Shown piece after piece: positions 1-8,134 of a stretch of DNA of 22,146 bases. Source of the stretch: an uncultured Clostridium sp. (GTDB taxonomy: Bacteria; Bacillota; Clostridia; Lachnospirales; Lachnospiraceae); contig USFH01000014.1 in NCBI GenBank assembly GCA_900553925.1, positions 1 to 22,146 on the forward strand, read 5' to 3'. A program made the position numbers and the translations under genes. A model generated the notes under the pieces. It searched no databases, was not told the DNA's origin, and worked only from the letters and a program-made list of their open reading frames with translations. How positions within the stretch are numbered: position 1 is the stretch's first letter; the number at the start of each line of letters is the position of its first letter.

Positions 1-924
1 GATACCTACTATGCACCTTTGAAGCAGGCGGTTGCGGATTATGCCGGCTGTACACCGGAGCATCTGGTACTCGGCAGCGGAAGTTCGGATCTGCTCCGCT
101 TATTTGTTGCTCTGTTTGCACCGAAGAAGGCACTTCTTCCGATTCCGTCTGCCATGGATTACGAACACGTGCTGTCCGTCTATGGCTGTGAGACAGACTT
201 TTACGAATTGTCACTCAGCGAAGATTACCGGCTTGACATGGACGACTTCATCGCGCAATTATCAGATGCGTATGATATGGTCATCCTCGGCAACCCGAAC
301 AACCCAACCTCCCAGCTTGTCCCGAAAGACGACATAGCGAAGCTGGCGCAGGCATGCAAAGAACATGGTATCACACTTGTGCTAGACGAGATGTATATCG
401 AATTTACCGAGAATTACGAGGTGCGTACAGCGATCTCCCTCACGAACGAATACGACAACCTGATCATTCTGCGCAGTGTATCGAAGTTCTTCTGTGTACC
501 GGGGCTGCGGCTTGCCTACGCAATCATGAACAACGAGACGAATATGGCGATCATCAATATGACTGCAACGCCGAACAGCATTTCCTGTCTGACAGCAGCC
601 GCATGTACTGCCATGCTGAATGACAGATCCTATATTCAGGAATCCCGCTCCCGTATCTTTACCGAACGCAACCTGATCTGCTCGGCAATGAGCTCGAACA
701 AGAACCTGCGTCTGTTCAAGCCAAGTGCAAACTTCGTGCTGATGCAGATTCTGAAAGAAGATGTAACCGCGAAAGCACTGCTTGCCCATTGCAATCTGAA
801 AGGGATTGTGCTTCGGAACTGCGAGAATTTCCATGGATTGGATTCACACTTTGTGCGTTTTGCCATTATGAATCCAATGCAGAATGACCTGATGGTAAAT
901 ACGATTCTGGAGATGCTCCGGTAA
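1..924 (+). CDS. PLP-dependent class I/II aminotransferase, HisC/CobD-like (5' truncated)
   Basis: The reading frame is open from base 1, so the N-terminus lies outside the window; 307 codons and a TAA stop are visible. Seen: a cofactor-binding GSGSSDLL stretch, the NPNNPTS motif (about residues 98-104 of the visible part), LDEMYIEF with the PLP-ring aspartate, and SVSKFFCVPGLRLAY, whose lysine (about residue 162) should form the Schiff base. These motifs place it in the fold-type I group with histidinol-phosphate aminotransferase and threonine-phosphate decarboxylase. The usual final Gly of NPNNPTG is Ser here. There is no his or cobalamin gene nearby. The convergent neighbours make nucleotide sugars, so a role in surface-glycan or aminophosphonate-type biosynthesis is possible, and such aminotransferases may carry an N-terminal nucleotidyltransferase domain that would be off-window. 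The family call is firm; the substrate is unknown. Confidence 0.85.
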   Translation, partial: DTYYAPLKQAVADYAGCTPEHLVLGSGSSDLLRLFVALFAPKKALLPIPSAMDYEHVLSVYGCETDFYELSLSEDYRLDMDDFIAQLSDAYDMVILGNPNNPTSQLVPKDDIAKLAQACKEHGITLVLDEMYIEFTENYEVRTAISLTNEYDNLIILRSVSKFFCVPGLRLAYAIMNNETNMAIINMTATPNSISCLTAAACTAMLNDRSYIQESRSRIFTERNLICSAMSSNKNLRLFKPSANFVLMQILKEDVTAKALLAHCNLKGIVLRNCENFHGLDSHFVRFAIMNPMQNDLMVNTILEMLR

Positions 925-987
925 CCTCCGGAATAAGACTGATTTGAAAATTTCATAGATTCTGTAATATGCGAATGTCAAAATGCC

Positions 988-1031
988 AAACGGCTCTGGA
1001 TCGTACCAACCGATACAATCCAGAGCCGTTT
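988..1031. terminator. Bidirectional hairpin terminator between the aminotransferase and glf
   Basis: A perfect 14-bp inverted repeat (AAACGGCTCTGGAT at 988-1001, its complement at 1018-1031) encloses a 16-nt loop. It lies 63 nt after the aminotransferase stop and 32 nt after the glf stop on the opposite strand. The stem ends in A/T-rich arms, followed by a T-rich stretch on the plus strand, so it probably terminates both converging transcripts. Confidence 0.85.
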
Positions 1032-1063
1032 AATGTTTTATTTATTTTGTCAGACAGATAACT

Positions 1064-2185
1064 TTATGCAAGCTCCTGCTCGCTCATATCGAGTGCCGAT
1101 GCAATTACCGCATCCATATCATAATATTTGTACTCGCCAAGGCGTCCGCCGAAGATCACATGCTTCTCCTGCTCGCCAAGTGCCTTGTACTCCTGATAGA
1201 GCTTGCCGTTCTTCTCATCATTTACCGGATAATACGGCTCATCGCCGACCTTCCACTCCGAAGAATACTCTCTTGAGATCACCGTCTTCGGAAGTTCATT
1301 CCCCGCATCATCCATGCCGAATTCAAACCATTTGTGCTCGATAATACGTGTCCAAGGTGTCTCCGCATCTGTGTAGTTGACTGCGGCATTTCCCTGGAAA
1401 TTCGGCTTATCCAAAAGCTCTGTCTCAAACCGCACGGAACGATATTCGAGCGCGCCGAGCTTATAATCGAAATACGCATCGATGGCACCGGTATAGACGA
1501 CCTTCTCCGCCATCGCATCGTACGCTTCCTTATCCGCAAAATAATCCGTCGAAAGCTTCACTTCCACACCTGCAAGAAGATTTTCGACCATCTTCGTGTA
1601 ACCGCCCATCGGGATACCCTGATAGAGTGCGTTGAAATAGTTGTTGTCAAATGTCAGACGTACCGGCAGACGCTTGATGATAAAGGATGGAAGCTCTGTA
1701 CACGGGCGTCCCCACTGCTTCTCCGTATAGCCCTTGATGAGCTTCTCGTAGATGTCGGTTCCAACCAGACTGATTGCCTGCTCTTCCAGATTCTTCGGTT
1801 CCGTGATGCCTGCTGCCGCCTTCTGCGCTTCGATCTTTGCCGCTGCCTCTTCCGGCGTCACCACACCCCACATCTTGTTGAAGGTGTACATATTGAACGG
1901 CAGGCTGTACAGCTCGCCCTTGTAGTTCGCAACCGGTGAATTCGTGAAGCGGTTGAACTCGGCAAACTTTGTAATATAATCCCATACCTTTTTGTTGTTC
2001 GTATGGAAGATATGCGCACCGTATTTGTGTACATGGATGCCCTCCACATTCTCCGTGTATACATTTCCGGCGATATGCGGACGCTTGTCGATCACAAGCA
2101 CCTTTTTCCCTTTTGCAAGTGCCTGCTGTGCGAAGACCGCACCATAAAGACCGGCACCAACGACTAAATAATCATACTGTTTCAT
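1064..2185 (-). CDS. glf: UDP-galactopyranose mutase
   Basis: This flavoenzyme interconverts UDP-galactopyranose and UDP-galactofuranose, the donor for galactofuranose in surface glycans. It is 373 residues, the normal bacterial length. Seen: the FAD-binding GxGxxG (VGAGLYGA, residues 9-16), IDKRPHIAGN at the end of the first Rossmann unit, KYGAHIFHTNN (54-64), the substrate-loop GYTEKQWGRP (152-161) with the conserved tryptophan, the arginine region IIKRLPVR (169-176), and the C-terminal GGRLGEYKYYDMD (346-358). The ATG is preceded by GAGGAGGG. It is the last gene of a minus-strand unit after ugd and the DUF2142 gene, with a gap of about 41 nt, and is followed by the terminator at 988-1031. 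Nothing is unusual in the protein. Confidence 0.97.
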   Translation of the reverse strand: MKQYDYLVVGAGLYGAVFAQQALAKGKKVLVIDKRPHIAGNVYTENVEGIHVHKYGAHIFHTNNKKVWDYITKFAEFNRFTNSPVANYKGELYSLPFNMYTFNKMWGVVTPEEAAAKIEAQKAAAGITEPKNLEEQAISLVGTDIYEKLIKGYTEKQWGRPCTELPSFIIKRLPVRLTFDNNYFNALYQGIPMGGYTKMVENLLAGVEVKLSTDYFADKEAYDAMAEKVVYTGAIDAYFDYKLGALEYRSVRFETELLDKPNFQGNAAVNYTDAETPWTRIIEHKWFEFGMDDAGNELPKTVISREYSSEWKVGDEPYYPVNDEKNGKLYQEYKALGEQEKHVIFGGRLGEYKYYDMDAVIASALDMSEQELA

Positions 2186-2226
2186 TGTTTTACTTTCCCT
2201 CCTCAGCTATCCGGATTCCGCTGTCC

Positions 2227-3999
2227 CTAATACAGGCACACGCAGAACCCGTAGATATTATATAAAAATGTTCCCGCAAGCATCATAAGCGGAACCATCG
2301 TAAATACATTCCGGTTCATCCTGTTGTCTATCCGGTCCGGTGCGATTGCCATCAGAATCGGGAACACCGCCGGCAGGAAATACCGCCCCTGGCATCCACC
2401 GATCTCCGCAGACGCAACCGAAGTATATGCGATATACATCGCGGTCGCACATGCCACGACTGCCAGAATTCCGCCGGCAAAGGTGGACAGGCGGACACCA
2501 AACCCAAGTGTTTCTTCCGGCTGCCGGTCAAGAAACGCCGTAACAACCAGAATAGAAAGCGTCGTACCGACAAATGCACCATTTCCGAAATGGAAATACA
2601 TCTGCAGATAACTCTGCGCATTTCCCACCGACAGATATTGCTTCAAAAACCGTGCCAGCACACCCATGTATTCACCCGGATGCGCAAAGATATATGCAAG
2701 CTGTGCATCCGCATTGACGCCTGTTCCGCCACGCACATCCCCGGCCCCCGCACCATTCGCAAGCACCGGAATCAAGAAGGAGCCAAGCAGTGCCGCACCG
2801 ACTATAATCACCGGAAGATAGTAACACATACGCATCTTGTTCGATGCGAACTTCTTCTTCGGCATGAACAAAAACGGCAGTGCCATCACGCAGTAAACCG
2901 CCTTTGGCATGCAGCCAAGCAGCAGGAATCCAACCATGCAGATGACATTCTTCCATTGTAGCGGGCGATCCGGATTCTGGATTTCCTCGAAATAATAAGC
3001 AAATGCAAGCACGATCCATCCTATTACCCACGGATCGTAGGAATAGTTTGCCGCCATGTACAGGTTTGTCGGAAGCAGTCCGAACGCCGCAAGCAGAACC
3101 TTTCCGTACCGGATCCGCCGGATCGCAAAATAGATGAGCAGCGCATAGCAGAGCAGATTGAAGAATTTCCCCATCATGAATACATGCACAAATGAAAGTG
3201 ATAAACCTTCCCCTACGATTGTGCCAATCGCTGCCGGAAGATACGCAATCGAATAGATCGCCCGTTCAAAATAATCCGGGTGGTCTACCTTTTTTTCATC
3301 ATACAGCGCATTCAGTTCTGCATAATATTCTTTTCTTGATTCCCGGTCATAGGCAAACTTGTCAAAGATGGTTGCCTCGTATTCCTTCATCAGTTTATTC
3401 TCTACCTCCAGCCTGGCACCATCGAAGAAATTTGCCTCCTCGATCGTCCGCAGATAATGCACCTCATCATCGTTCATCGTTCCAAGCGTCGCCGGCGATA
3501 CCCATATCAGGAATCCCCCGAGTATCAGTGCTGTAATCAGATAGAACTGCTCCGGCCTGCTTCCTGCCCAGTTCCGGAATCCATAGAACACAATTCCAAG
3601 AAGCAATACTGTAAATATAAGCGCCTGCCTGCTGGCATTTGCCTCCTGTGAAAGGAGCTTTGCCACCACCAGATATTCCAGTACAAAAGAAAGCATCCAT
3701 GCACCTGCCACAAGGAGCACATAGAAGCCAGCCTTCCGCCAGTTCGCACGTACACACCGGATCCATGCAGCAAATGCCGCAAGCATGCAGTCTGTCATAT
3801 ATGTCAGTCCCGGTACAAATGTCATCAGAACCGGAAAAATACCGATTGCAAACACATTGATGACTACCGCAACCTTCATGTGTGCATTGAATCCCTGATT
3901 CGGAACAAACACAAGAGAGCGGTCGAAAATCACCATTCCCGCAATACAGAGAATCAGCCAGATGCCATATCTGCATTTTTTTGAGTATTGTGGTTTCAT
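2227..3999 (-). CDS. DUF2142 multispanning membrane protein, GT-C-like
   Basis: 590 residues with about 11-13 hydrophobic segments. The open frame extends upstream into ugd, but the ATG at 3999 is chosen because AAGGAG lies six bases before it and it leaves a 10-nt gap to the ugd stop. Seen: an acidic MNDDEVHYLR motif (175-184) just after a membrane segment, in the place where GT-C transferases carry their catalytic acid; a long soluble loop of about 100 residues after it; LLPTNLYMAANYSYDP in the middle; and GCQGRYFLP (about 536-543) near the C-terminus, typical of DUF2142 proteins. Family knowledge: these sit in polysaccharide and teichoic-acid loci and are thought to be glycosyltransferases using lipid-linked donors. 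Placement between ugd and glf suggests it modifies a surface glycan with, or containing, galactofuranose or glucuronate. That role is inferred. Confidence 0.85.
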   Translation of the reverse strand: MKPQYSKKCRYGIWLILCIAGMVIFDRSLVFVPNQGFNAHMKVAVVINVFAIGIFPVLMTFVPGLTYMTDCMLAAFAAWIRCVRANWRKAGFYVLLVAGAWMLSFVLEYLVVAKLLSQEANASRQALIFTVLLLGIVFYGFRNWAGSRPEQFYLITALILGGFLIWVSPATLGTMNDDEVHYLRTIEEANFFDGARLEVENKLMKEYEATIFDKFAYDRESRKEYYAELNALYDEKKVDHPDYFERAIYSIAYLPAAIGTIVGEGLSLSFVHVFMMGKFFNLLCYALLIYFAIRRIRYGKVLLAAFGLLPTNLYMAANYSYDPWVIGWIVLAFAYYFEEIQNPDRPLQWKNVICMVGFLLLGCMPKAVYCVMALPFLFMPKKKFASNKMRMCYYLPVIIVGAALLGSFLIPVLANGAGAGDVRGGTGVNADAQLAYIFAHPGEYMGVLARFLKQYLSVGNAQSYLQMYFHFGNGAFVGTTLSILVVTAFLDRQPEETLGFGVRLSTFAGGILAVVACATAMYIAYTSVASAEIGGCQGRYFLPAVFPILMAIAPDRIDNRMNRNVFTMVPLMMLAGTFLYNIYGFCVCLY

Positions 4000-4009
4000 A
4001 AAAATCTCC

Positions 4010-5266
4010 TTAATCTCTGCGGAACACGTCGCGTGTATAGACCTTCGCCTGCACATCATCGAGCTCCGTGTTATAGCGGTTCGCAAGAATCGCATCACTC
4101 TGCTTCTTGAATTCCGACAGATCATTCACAACCTTCGAGCCAAAAAATGTTGTCCCTTCCGGAAGCGTTGGCTCGTATACAATCACACGCGCGCCCTTTG
4201 CCTTCACCCGCTTCATCACACCCTGGATCGAGCTCTGGCGGAAATTGTCGGAATTCGACTTCATCGTAAGCCGGTATACTCCGATTGTAACTTCTTTTTC
4301 GCTTGCTGCGTTCCACTCGTTATTCGCTCCATAGCTGTAATAACCGGCTTTCTCAAGCACCCGGCCCGCGATAAAATCTTTCCTCGTGCGGTTGCTTTCC
4401 ACGATTGCCGTCATCATATTCTGCGGTACACTGTCATAATTGGCAAGTAGCTGTTTCGTATCCTTCGGAAGACAGTAGCCACCATAGCCGAAGCTCGGAT
4501 TGTTGTACTGCGTCCCGATTCTTGGATCCAAGCACACACCGTCGATAATCGCCTGCGTGTCAAGCCCCTTCATCTCAGCATATGTATCCAGTTCATTAAA
4601 ATACGACACCCGCAACGCAAGATAAGTGTTCGCAAACAGTTTAACTGCCTCTGCCTCTGTAAATCCCATGAACAGCGTGTCGACATCTTTCTTTTCCGCA
4701 CCCTCCTGCAAAAGCCGTGCAAATGTATGCGCCGCAGCGTCCACCTCTGCATCATCCTTGTCCGTACCGATAATGATACGGCTTGGATACAGGTTGTCAT
4801 ACAGTGCTTTGGATTCCCGTAGGAACTCCGGAGAAAAAAGGATCCTGCTTGTCTGATATTTCTTTCGTACGGACTCGGTGTAACCAACCGGGATTGTTGA
4901 TTTGATAACCATAAACGCTTCCGGATTTACCTTCATCACAAGCTCGATTACCGCTTCGACCGCCGTCGTATCGAAGAAATTCTTCTGACTGTCATAGTTC
5001 GTCGGTGCTGCAATGATAACAAAATCCGCATCGCGATATGCTGTCTCCCCGTCTAATGTTGCCGACAGTTTCAGATTCTTCTCTGCAAGATATTTCTCAA
5101 TATAATCGTCCTGGATCGGTGAGACCTTATGGTTGATCTGCTCCACCTTCTCCGGGACAATATCGACTGCCGTCACCCTATGATTCTGGGACAGCAGCGT
5201 TGCAAGTGACATCCCGACATAGCCGGTTCCTGCGACCGCAATCTTTATATTTTCATATGCTCTCAT
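4010..5266 (-). CDS. ugd: UDP-glucose 6-dehydrogenase
   Basis: Oxidises UDP-glucose to UDP-glucuronate with two NAD. 418 residues. Seen: N-terminal NAD site GTGYVG (13-18), acidic VDI at the end of beta-2 (34-36), APTNYD (87-92), KSTIPVGYT (122-130), SPEFLRES (145-152), [11 protein letters not shown] (205-215) with the catalytic-site Lys and Asn, and [11 protein letters not shown] (260-270) holding the thiohemiacetal cysteine C265. The C-terminal UDP-binding domain follows. The start is ATG after GGGAGGA at seven bases. It heads the tight ugd-DUF2142-glf group; the ABC gene ends 87 nt upstream with no hairpin terminator between, so readthrough from there is possible. UDP-glucuronate can also feed epimerases that are not in this window. 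Confidence 0.96.
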   Translation of the reverse strand: MRAYENIKIAVAGTGYVGMSLATLLSQNHRVTAVDIVPEKVEQINHKVSPIQDDYIEKYLAEKNLKLSATLDGETAYRDADFVIIAAPTNYDSQKNFFDTTAVEAVIELVMKVNPEAFMVIKSTIPVGYTESVRKKYQTSRILFSPEFLRESKALYDNLYPSRIIIGTDKDDAEVDAAAHTFARLLQEGAEKKDVDTLFMGFTEAEAVKLFANTYLALRVSYFNELDTYAEMKGLDTQAIIDGVCLDPRIGTQYNNPSFGYGGYCLPKDTKQLLANYDSVPQNMMTAIVESNRTRKDFIAGRVLEKAGYYSYGANNEWNAASEKEVTIGVYRLTMKSNSDNFRQSSIQGVMKRVKAKGARVIVYEPTLPEGTTFFGSKVVNDLSEFKKQSDAILANRYNTELDDVQAKVYTRDVFRRD

Positions 5267-5353
5267 ACTTCATTCCTCCCATATACTCATGCAAAAATGC
5301 TCATTCATAGCCAAACATCTATCCTTCCAGTTTCTTTTGATCTCTGCTATTCC

Positions 5354-8053
5354 TTACTCACTCCGCAAAGCTTCAACCGGATCCTTCTTCGATGCTACAC
5401 GCGACGGAATCAGTCCACCGATCATCGTCAGCAAAACACTGATTGCCACTAAGAGTACACCACCTGCAACCGGCAGCTTCGCCACGCCGGTAAGCCCTGC
5501 GAGATGATGAATCACTGCATTGATCGGAATATTCAGAATCACCGTGACGCCGATTCCGATCAGCCCCGCCACGAATCCAACGATGATTGTCTCCGCGTTG
5601 AACACACGCGAAATATCCTTCTTCGATGCTCCGATACTTCGCAGCACACCGATTTCCTTCGTCCGCTCCAACACGGAAATATATGTGATAATACCAATCA
5701 TGATTGAGCTTACAACGAGCGAGATTGCAACAAATGCCATCAGCACATACGAAATCGCATTGATGATCGTACTGACGGAAGACATCATCGTTCCCACCAT
5801 ATCCGTGTAGGAGATTTCCTTCTCATCTTCACCGTTCGCTTTCACCATATCGTTATATTCTTCGATCACATCGATGATCTTCTCCTTCGACTCAAAATCG
5901 ACCGGATAGATGCGGATCACCTTCGGATCGTTCTCACAAGCAATCCCAAGTGTCACGAGGTTATCGTCGTAGGTCGCGTTCTCAGCAGATTTCAGATCCG
6001 AAAGCGACATGCTGTTTGACACACTCTGCGTCTGTTCCGTCATCGTCTGCATGAACTGCTTCAACTGGTCTGCCGGAAGACTTGCCATATATTCATACAA
6101 CTGATCCTCTGTCATATCTGCGATTCCCATCTCGCTCATTGCATCCTGTGCCTGCCGCTCGGCCTCCTTCTGTGCCTCTTCATTCAGATCGGCCCCAAAT
6201 TCATAGCCGGTAAATACATTCTTGTCCGGATCCGCAAGCTGCGCCTTGCCCGCTTCACTGTCTCTCGACAGTTCCATCAGCTTCTCCACGAGCGCGTGAG
6301 TATAGCCAATCGTTGTTGTGATTGAATGTACGGTTGCGTCCTCATTCGGACGGACGATGCCGACAACCTTGATATCCAGCCCATTTTTGATCTTATCTTT
6401 CAGATAATCCGCATCATCGCTCTTATCGACATAGCATTTCTCCGAAGCATCGTATTCATAGAAATCCGAAGACGGAATTACCTTATAGGTGAGACTCAGC
6501 AGGTCATCGTAGGTGTATGAAATATTCGGATATGTCTTCGTCTCCCCCTTCAACGCCGCACGCATCATCTCCTGCATCTCGCCAACATCCCGGATACCAA
6601 GCGAATACAGCTCATAATCGCTGATCTCATTGTCCTTCGTCACAACCATCACGACCTCGTCGTAATTCTCCGGCCAATGTCCCGCTACGACATCATACTG
6701 GCTCTCGAGCAGCTCCTGGTTGCTGATCATCTCCGACCAGACATTCGTTGTACTCTGCGTTCCTGTCATGCCAAGGTTGTCCATCTCTGACATCGAACCG
6801 AAACCGATGCTGTCAAAGACAGTGCTTGGATTGACCTGGTAGACCTCCTTATCCACATCACTTTTATACGCATTGATCGTAATGCCATAGGTGTACATGA
6901 TATCGCTGGTGTAGTCTTTCATCTTCTGACCGTCCCCTTCTTCGATATAATCCTTGAAGGATACCATGTCATTGACCTTGACTTCACCAAGCATATTCTT
7001 CATATAATTTCCGACAAAGTTGTTCGAATACACCTTGTCCATATCATGTTCTTCTTCGCTCTTCATATCCGTACCAAGCATTATGTTCATCATCGCTGAC
7101 ATGTCGATGGACTCATCCGTGATCTCCAGCGGGTAGGTAGAAAGCGTATCTTCCTCCACGCTCTTGATATAATTCCGGAATCCATCCGATAACGATAAGA
7201 TCAATGCGATACCGATGATGCCGATACTTCCTGCAAATGCGGTAAGCAGGGTACGTCCCTTCTTCGTAAGCAGGTTGTTGAAGGACAGATTCAGTGCCGT
7301 AAAATACGACATCCGCTTATGCTTTAAGTCCTTCCTGCTTAATTCCTCATATGTTTCCTTCGCCGCTTCCTCGTCAGAATACGGCATGCTGTCGTCCTTG
7401 ATCTCACCATCTAACAGTTTGACGATTCTTGTACTGTACTGCTCCGCAAGCTCCGGGTTATGTGTGACCATGATAACGAGACGATCCTTCGCAATCTCCT
7501 TTAAGAGATCCATAATCTGTACGCTTGTCTCTGTATCAAGTGCACCGGTCGGTTCATCCGCAAGCAGAATCTCCGGATCATTGATGAGCGCTCGTGCGAT
7601 TGCCACTCGCTGCATTTGTCCACCGGACATCTGGTTCGGTTTCTTGTGGATCTGATTGCCAAGTCCCACCTTCTCGAGCATGTCCTTCGCCCGGCGTCTG
7701 CGCTCGCTCTTCGAGACGCCGGATAAAGTCAAAGCCAGCTCCACATTCTGCAGTACAGTCTGGTGCATAATCAAATTGTAGCTCTGGAATACAAAACCAA
7801 CGCTGTGGTTCCGGTAGGTATCCCAATCCTTGTCCCTATATTTCTTCGTTGATTTTCCTTTGATAACAAGGTCGCCATCCGTATACTGGTCGAGTCCTCC
7901 CACAATATTCAAGAGTGTTGTCTTTCCGCAGCCGGAATGACCAAGAATGGAGACAAACTCATTTGCCCGGAAATTAATACTGACGCCTTTTAATGCCTGT
8001 ACCTTTGAATCTCCCTCTCCATAGTCCTTTACTATGTTTTTCAGTTGCAGCAT
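5354..8053 (-). CDS. Fused ABC ATPase-permease, MacB/FtsX type
   Basis: 899 residues. The N-terminal ATPase has a Walker A GHSGCGKTT (38-46), Q-loop Q90, signature MSGGQMQRV (142-150), Walker B ILLADEP (162-168) and H-loop H198. A permease follows: one membrane helix at about 269-290, a very large acidic extracytoplasmic domain (about 291-765), then three helices at about 767-790, 823-841 and 863-882. ERTKEIGVLRSIGASK (796-811) and PSRVASKKDPVEALRSE at the C-terminus are FtsX/MacB hallmarks. Such transporters are mechanotransmission systems that act on envelope or extracellular substrates (antimicrobial peptides, lipoproteins, peptides) without a classical channel. The outer domain includes a charged, helix-prone stretch rich in Asp, Glu, Met and Gln around residues 640-720. 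There is no two-component pair beside it, so it need not be a bacitracin-type detoxification module. The substrate is unknown. Confidence 0.92.
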   Translation of the reverse strand: MLQLKNIVKDYGEGDSKVQALKGVSINFRANEFVSILGHSGCGKTTLLNIVGGLDQYTDGDLVIKGKSTKKYRDKDWDTYRNHSVGFVFQSYNLIMHQTVLQNVELALTLSGVSKSERRRRAKDMLEKVGLGNQIHKKPNQMSGGQMQRVAIARALINDPEILLADEPTGALDTETSVQIMDLLKEIAKDRLVIMVTHNPELAEQYSTRIVKLLDGEIKDDSMPYSDEEAAKETYEELSRKDLKHKRMSYFTALNLSFNNLLTKKGRTLLTAFAGSIGIIGIALILSLSDGFRNYIKSVEEDTLSTYPLEITDESIDMSAMMNIMLGTDMKSEEEHDMDKVYSNNFVGNYMKNMLGEVKVNDMVSFKDYIEEGDGQKMKDYTSDIMYTYGITINAYKSDVDKEVYQVNPSTVFDSIGFGSMSEMDNLGMTGTQSTTNVWSEMISNQELLESQYDVVAGHWPENYDEVVMVVTKDNEISDYELYSLGIRDVGEMQEMMRAALKGETKTYPNISYTYDDLLSLTYKVIPSSDFYEYDASEKCYVDKSDDADYLKDKIKNGLDIKVVGIVRPNEDATVHSITTTIGYTHALVEKLMELSRDSEAGKAQLADPDKNVFTGYEFGADLNEEAQKEAERQAQDAMSEMGIADMTEDQLYEYMASLPADQLKQFMQTMTEQTQSVSNSMSLSDLKSAENATYDDNLVTLGIACENDPKVIRIYPVDFESKEKIIDVIEEYNDMVKANGEDEKEISYTDMVGTMMSSVSTIINAISYVLMAFVAISLVVSSIMIGIITYISVLERTKEIGVLRSIGASKKDISRVFNAETIIVGFVAGLIGIGVTVILNIPINAVIHHLAGLTGVAKLPVAGGVLLVAISVLLTMIGGLIPSRVASKKDPVEALRSE

Positions 8054-8087
8054 GCCATCTTCCCTTCATTTTCTTTCACTATAAACA

Positions 8088-8127
8088 AAAGCGATTTCTT
8101 CACCCTTCGGGTTCCCGAAATCGCTTT
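8088..8127 (-). terminator. Terminator after phosphoglucomutase
   Basis: An 11-bp inverted repeat (AAAGCGATTTC at 8088-8098, GAAATCGCTTT at 8117-8127) encloses an inner mini-stem ACCC-TTC-GGGT. On the minus strand it follows the mutase stop by seven bases and is followed by a T-rich run. The ABC gene starts only 34 bases further on and no good promoter was seen there, so its transcription source is unclear. Confidence 0.8.
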
Positions 8128-8134
8128 CATATTC

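Noticed and set aside
3999..4125. N-terminal extension of the DUF2142 protein to 632 residues
   Set aside because: The extra 42 codons overlap ugd, are Arg/Ser-rich, and the internal ATG has a proper AAGGAG site.
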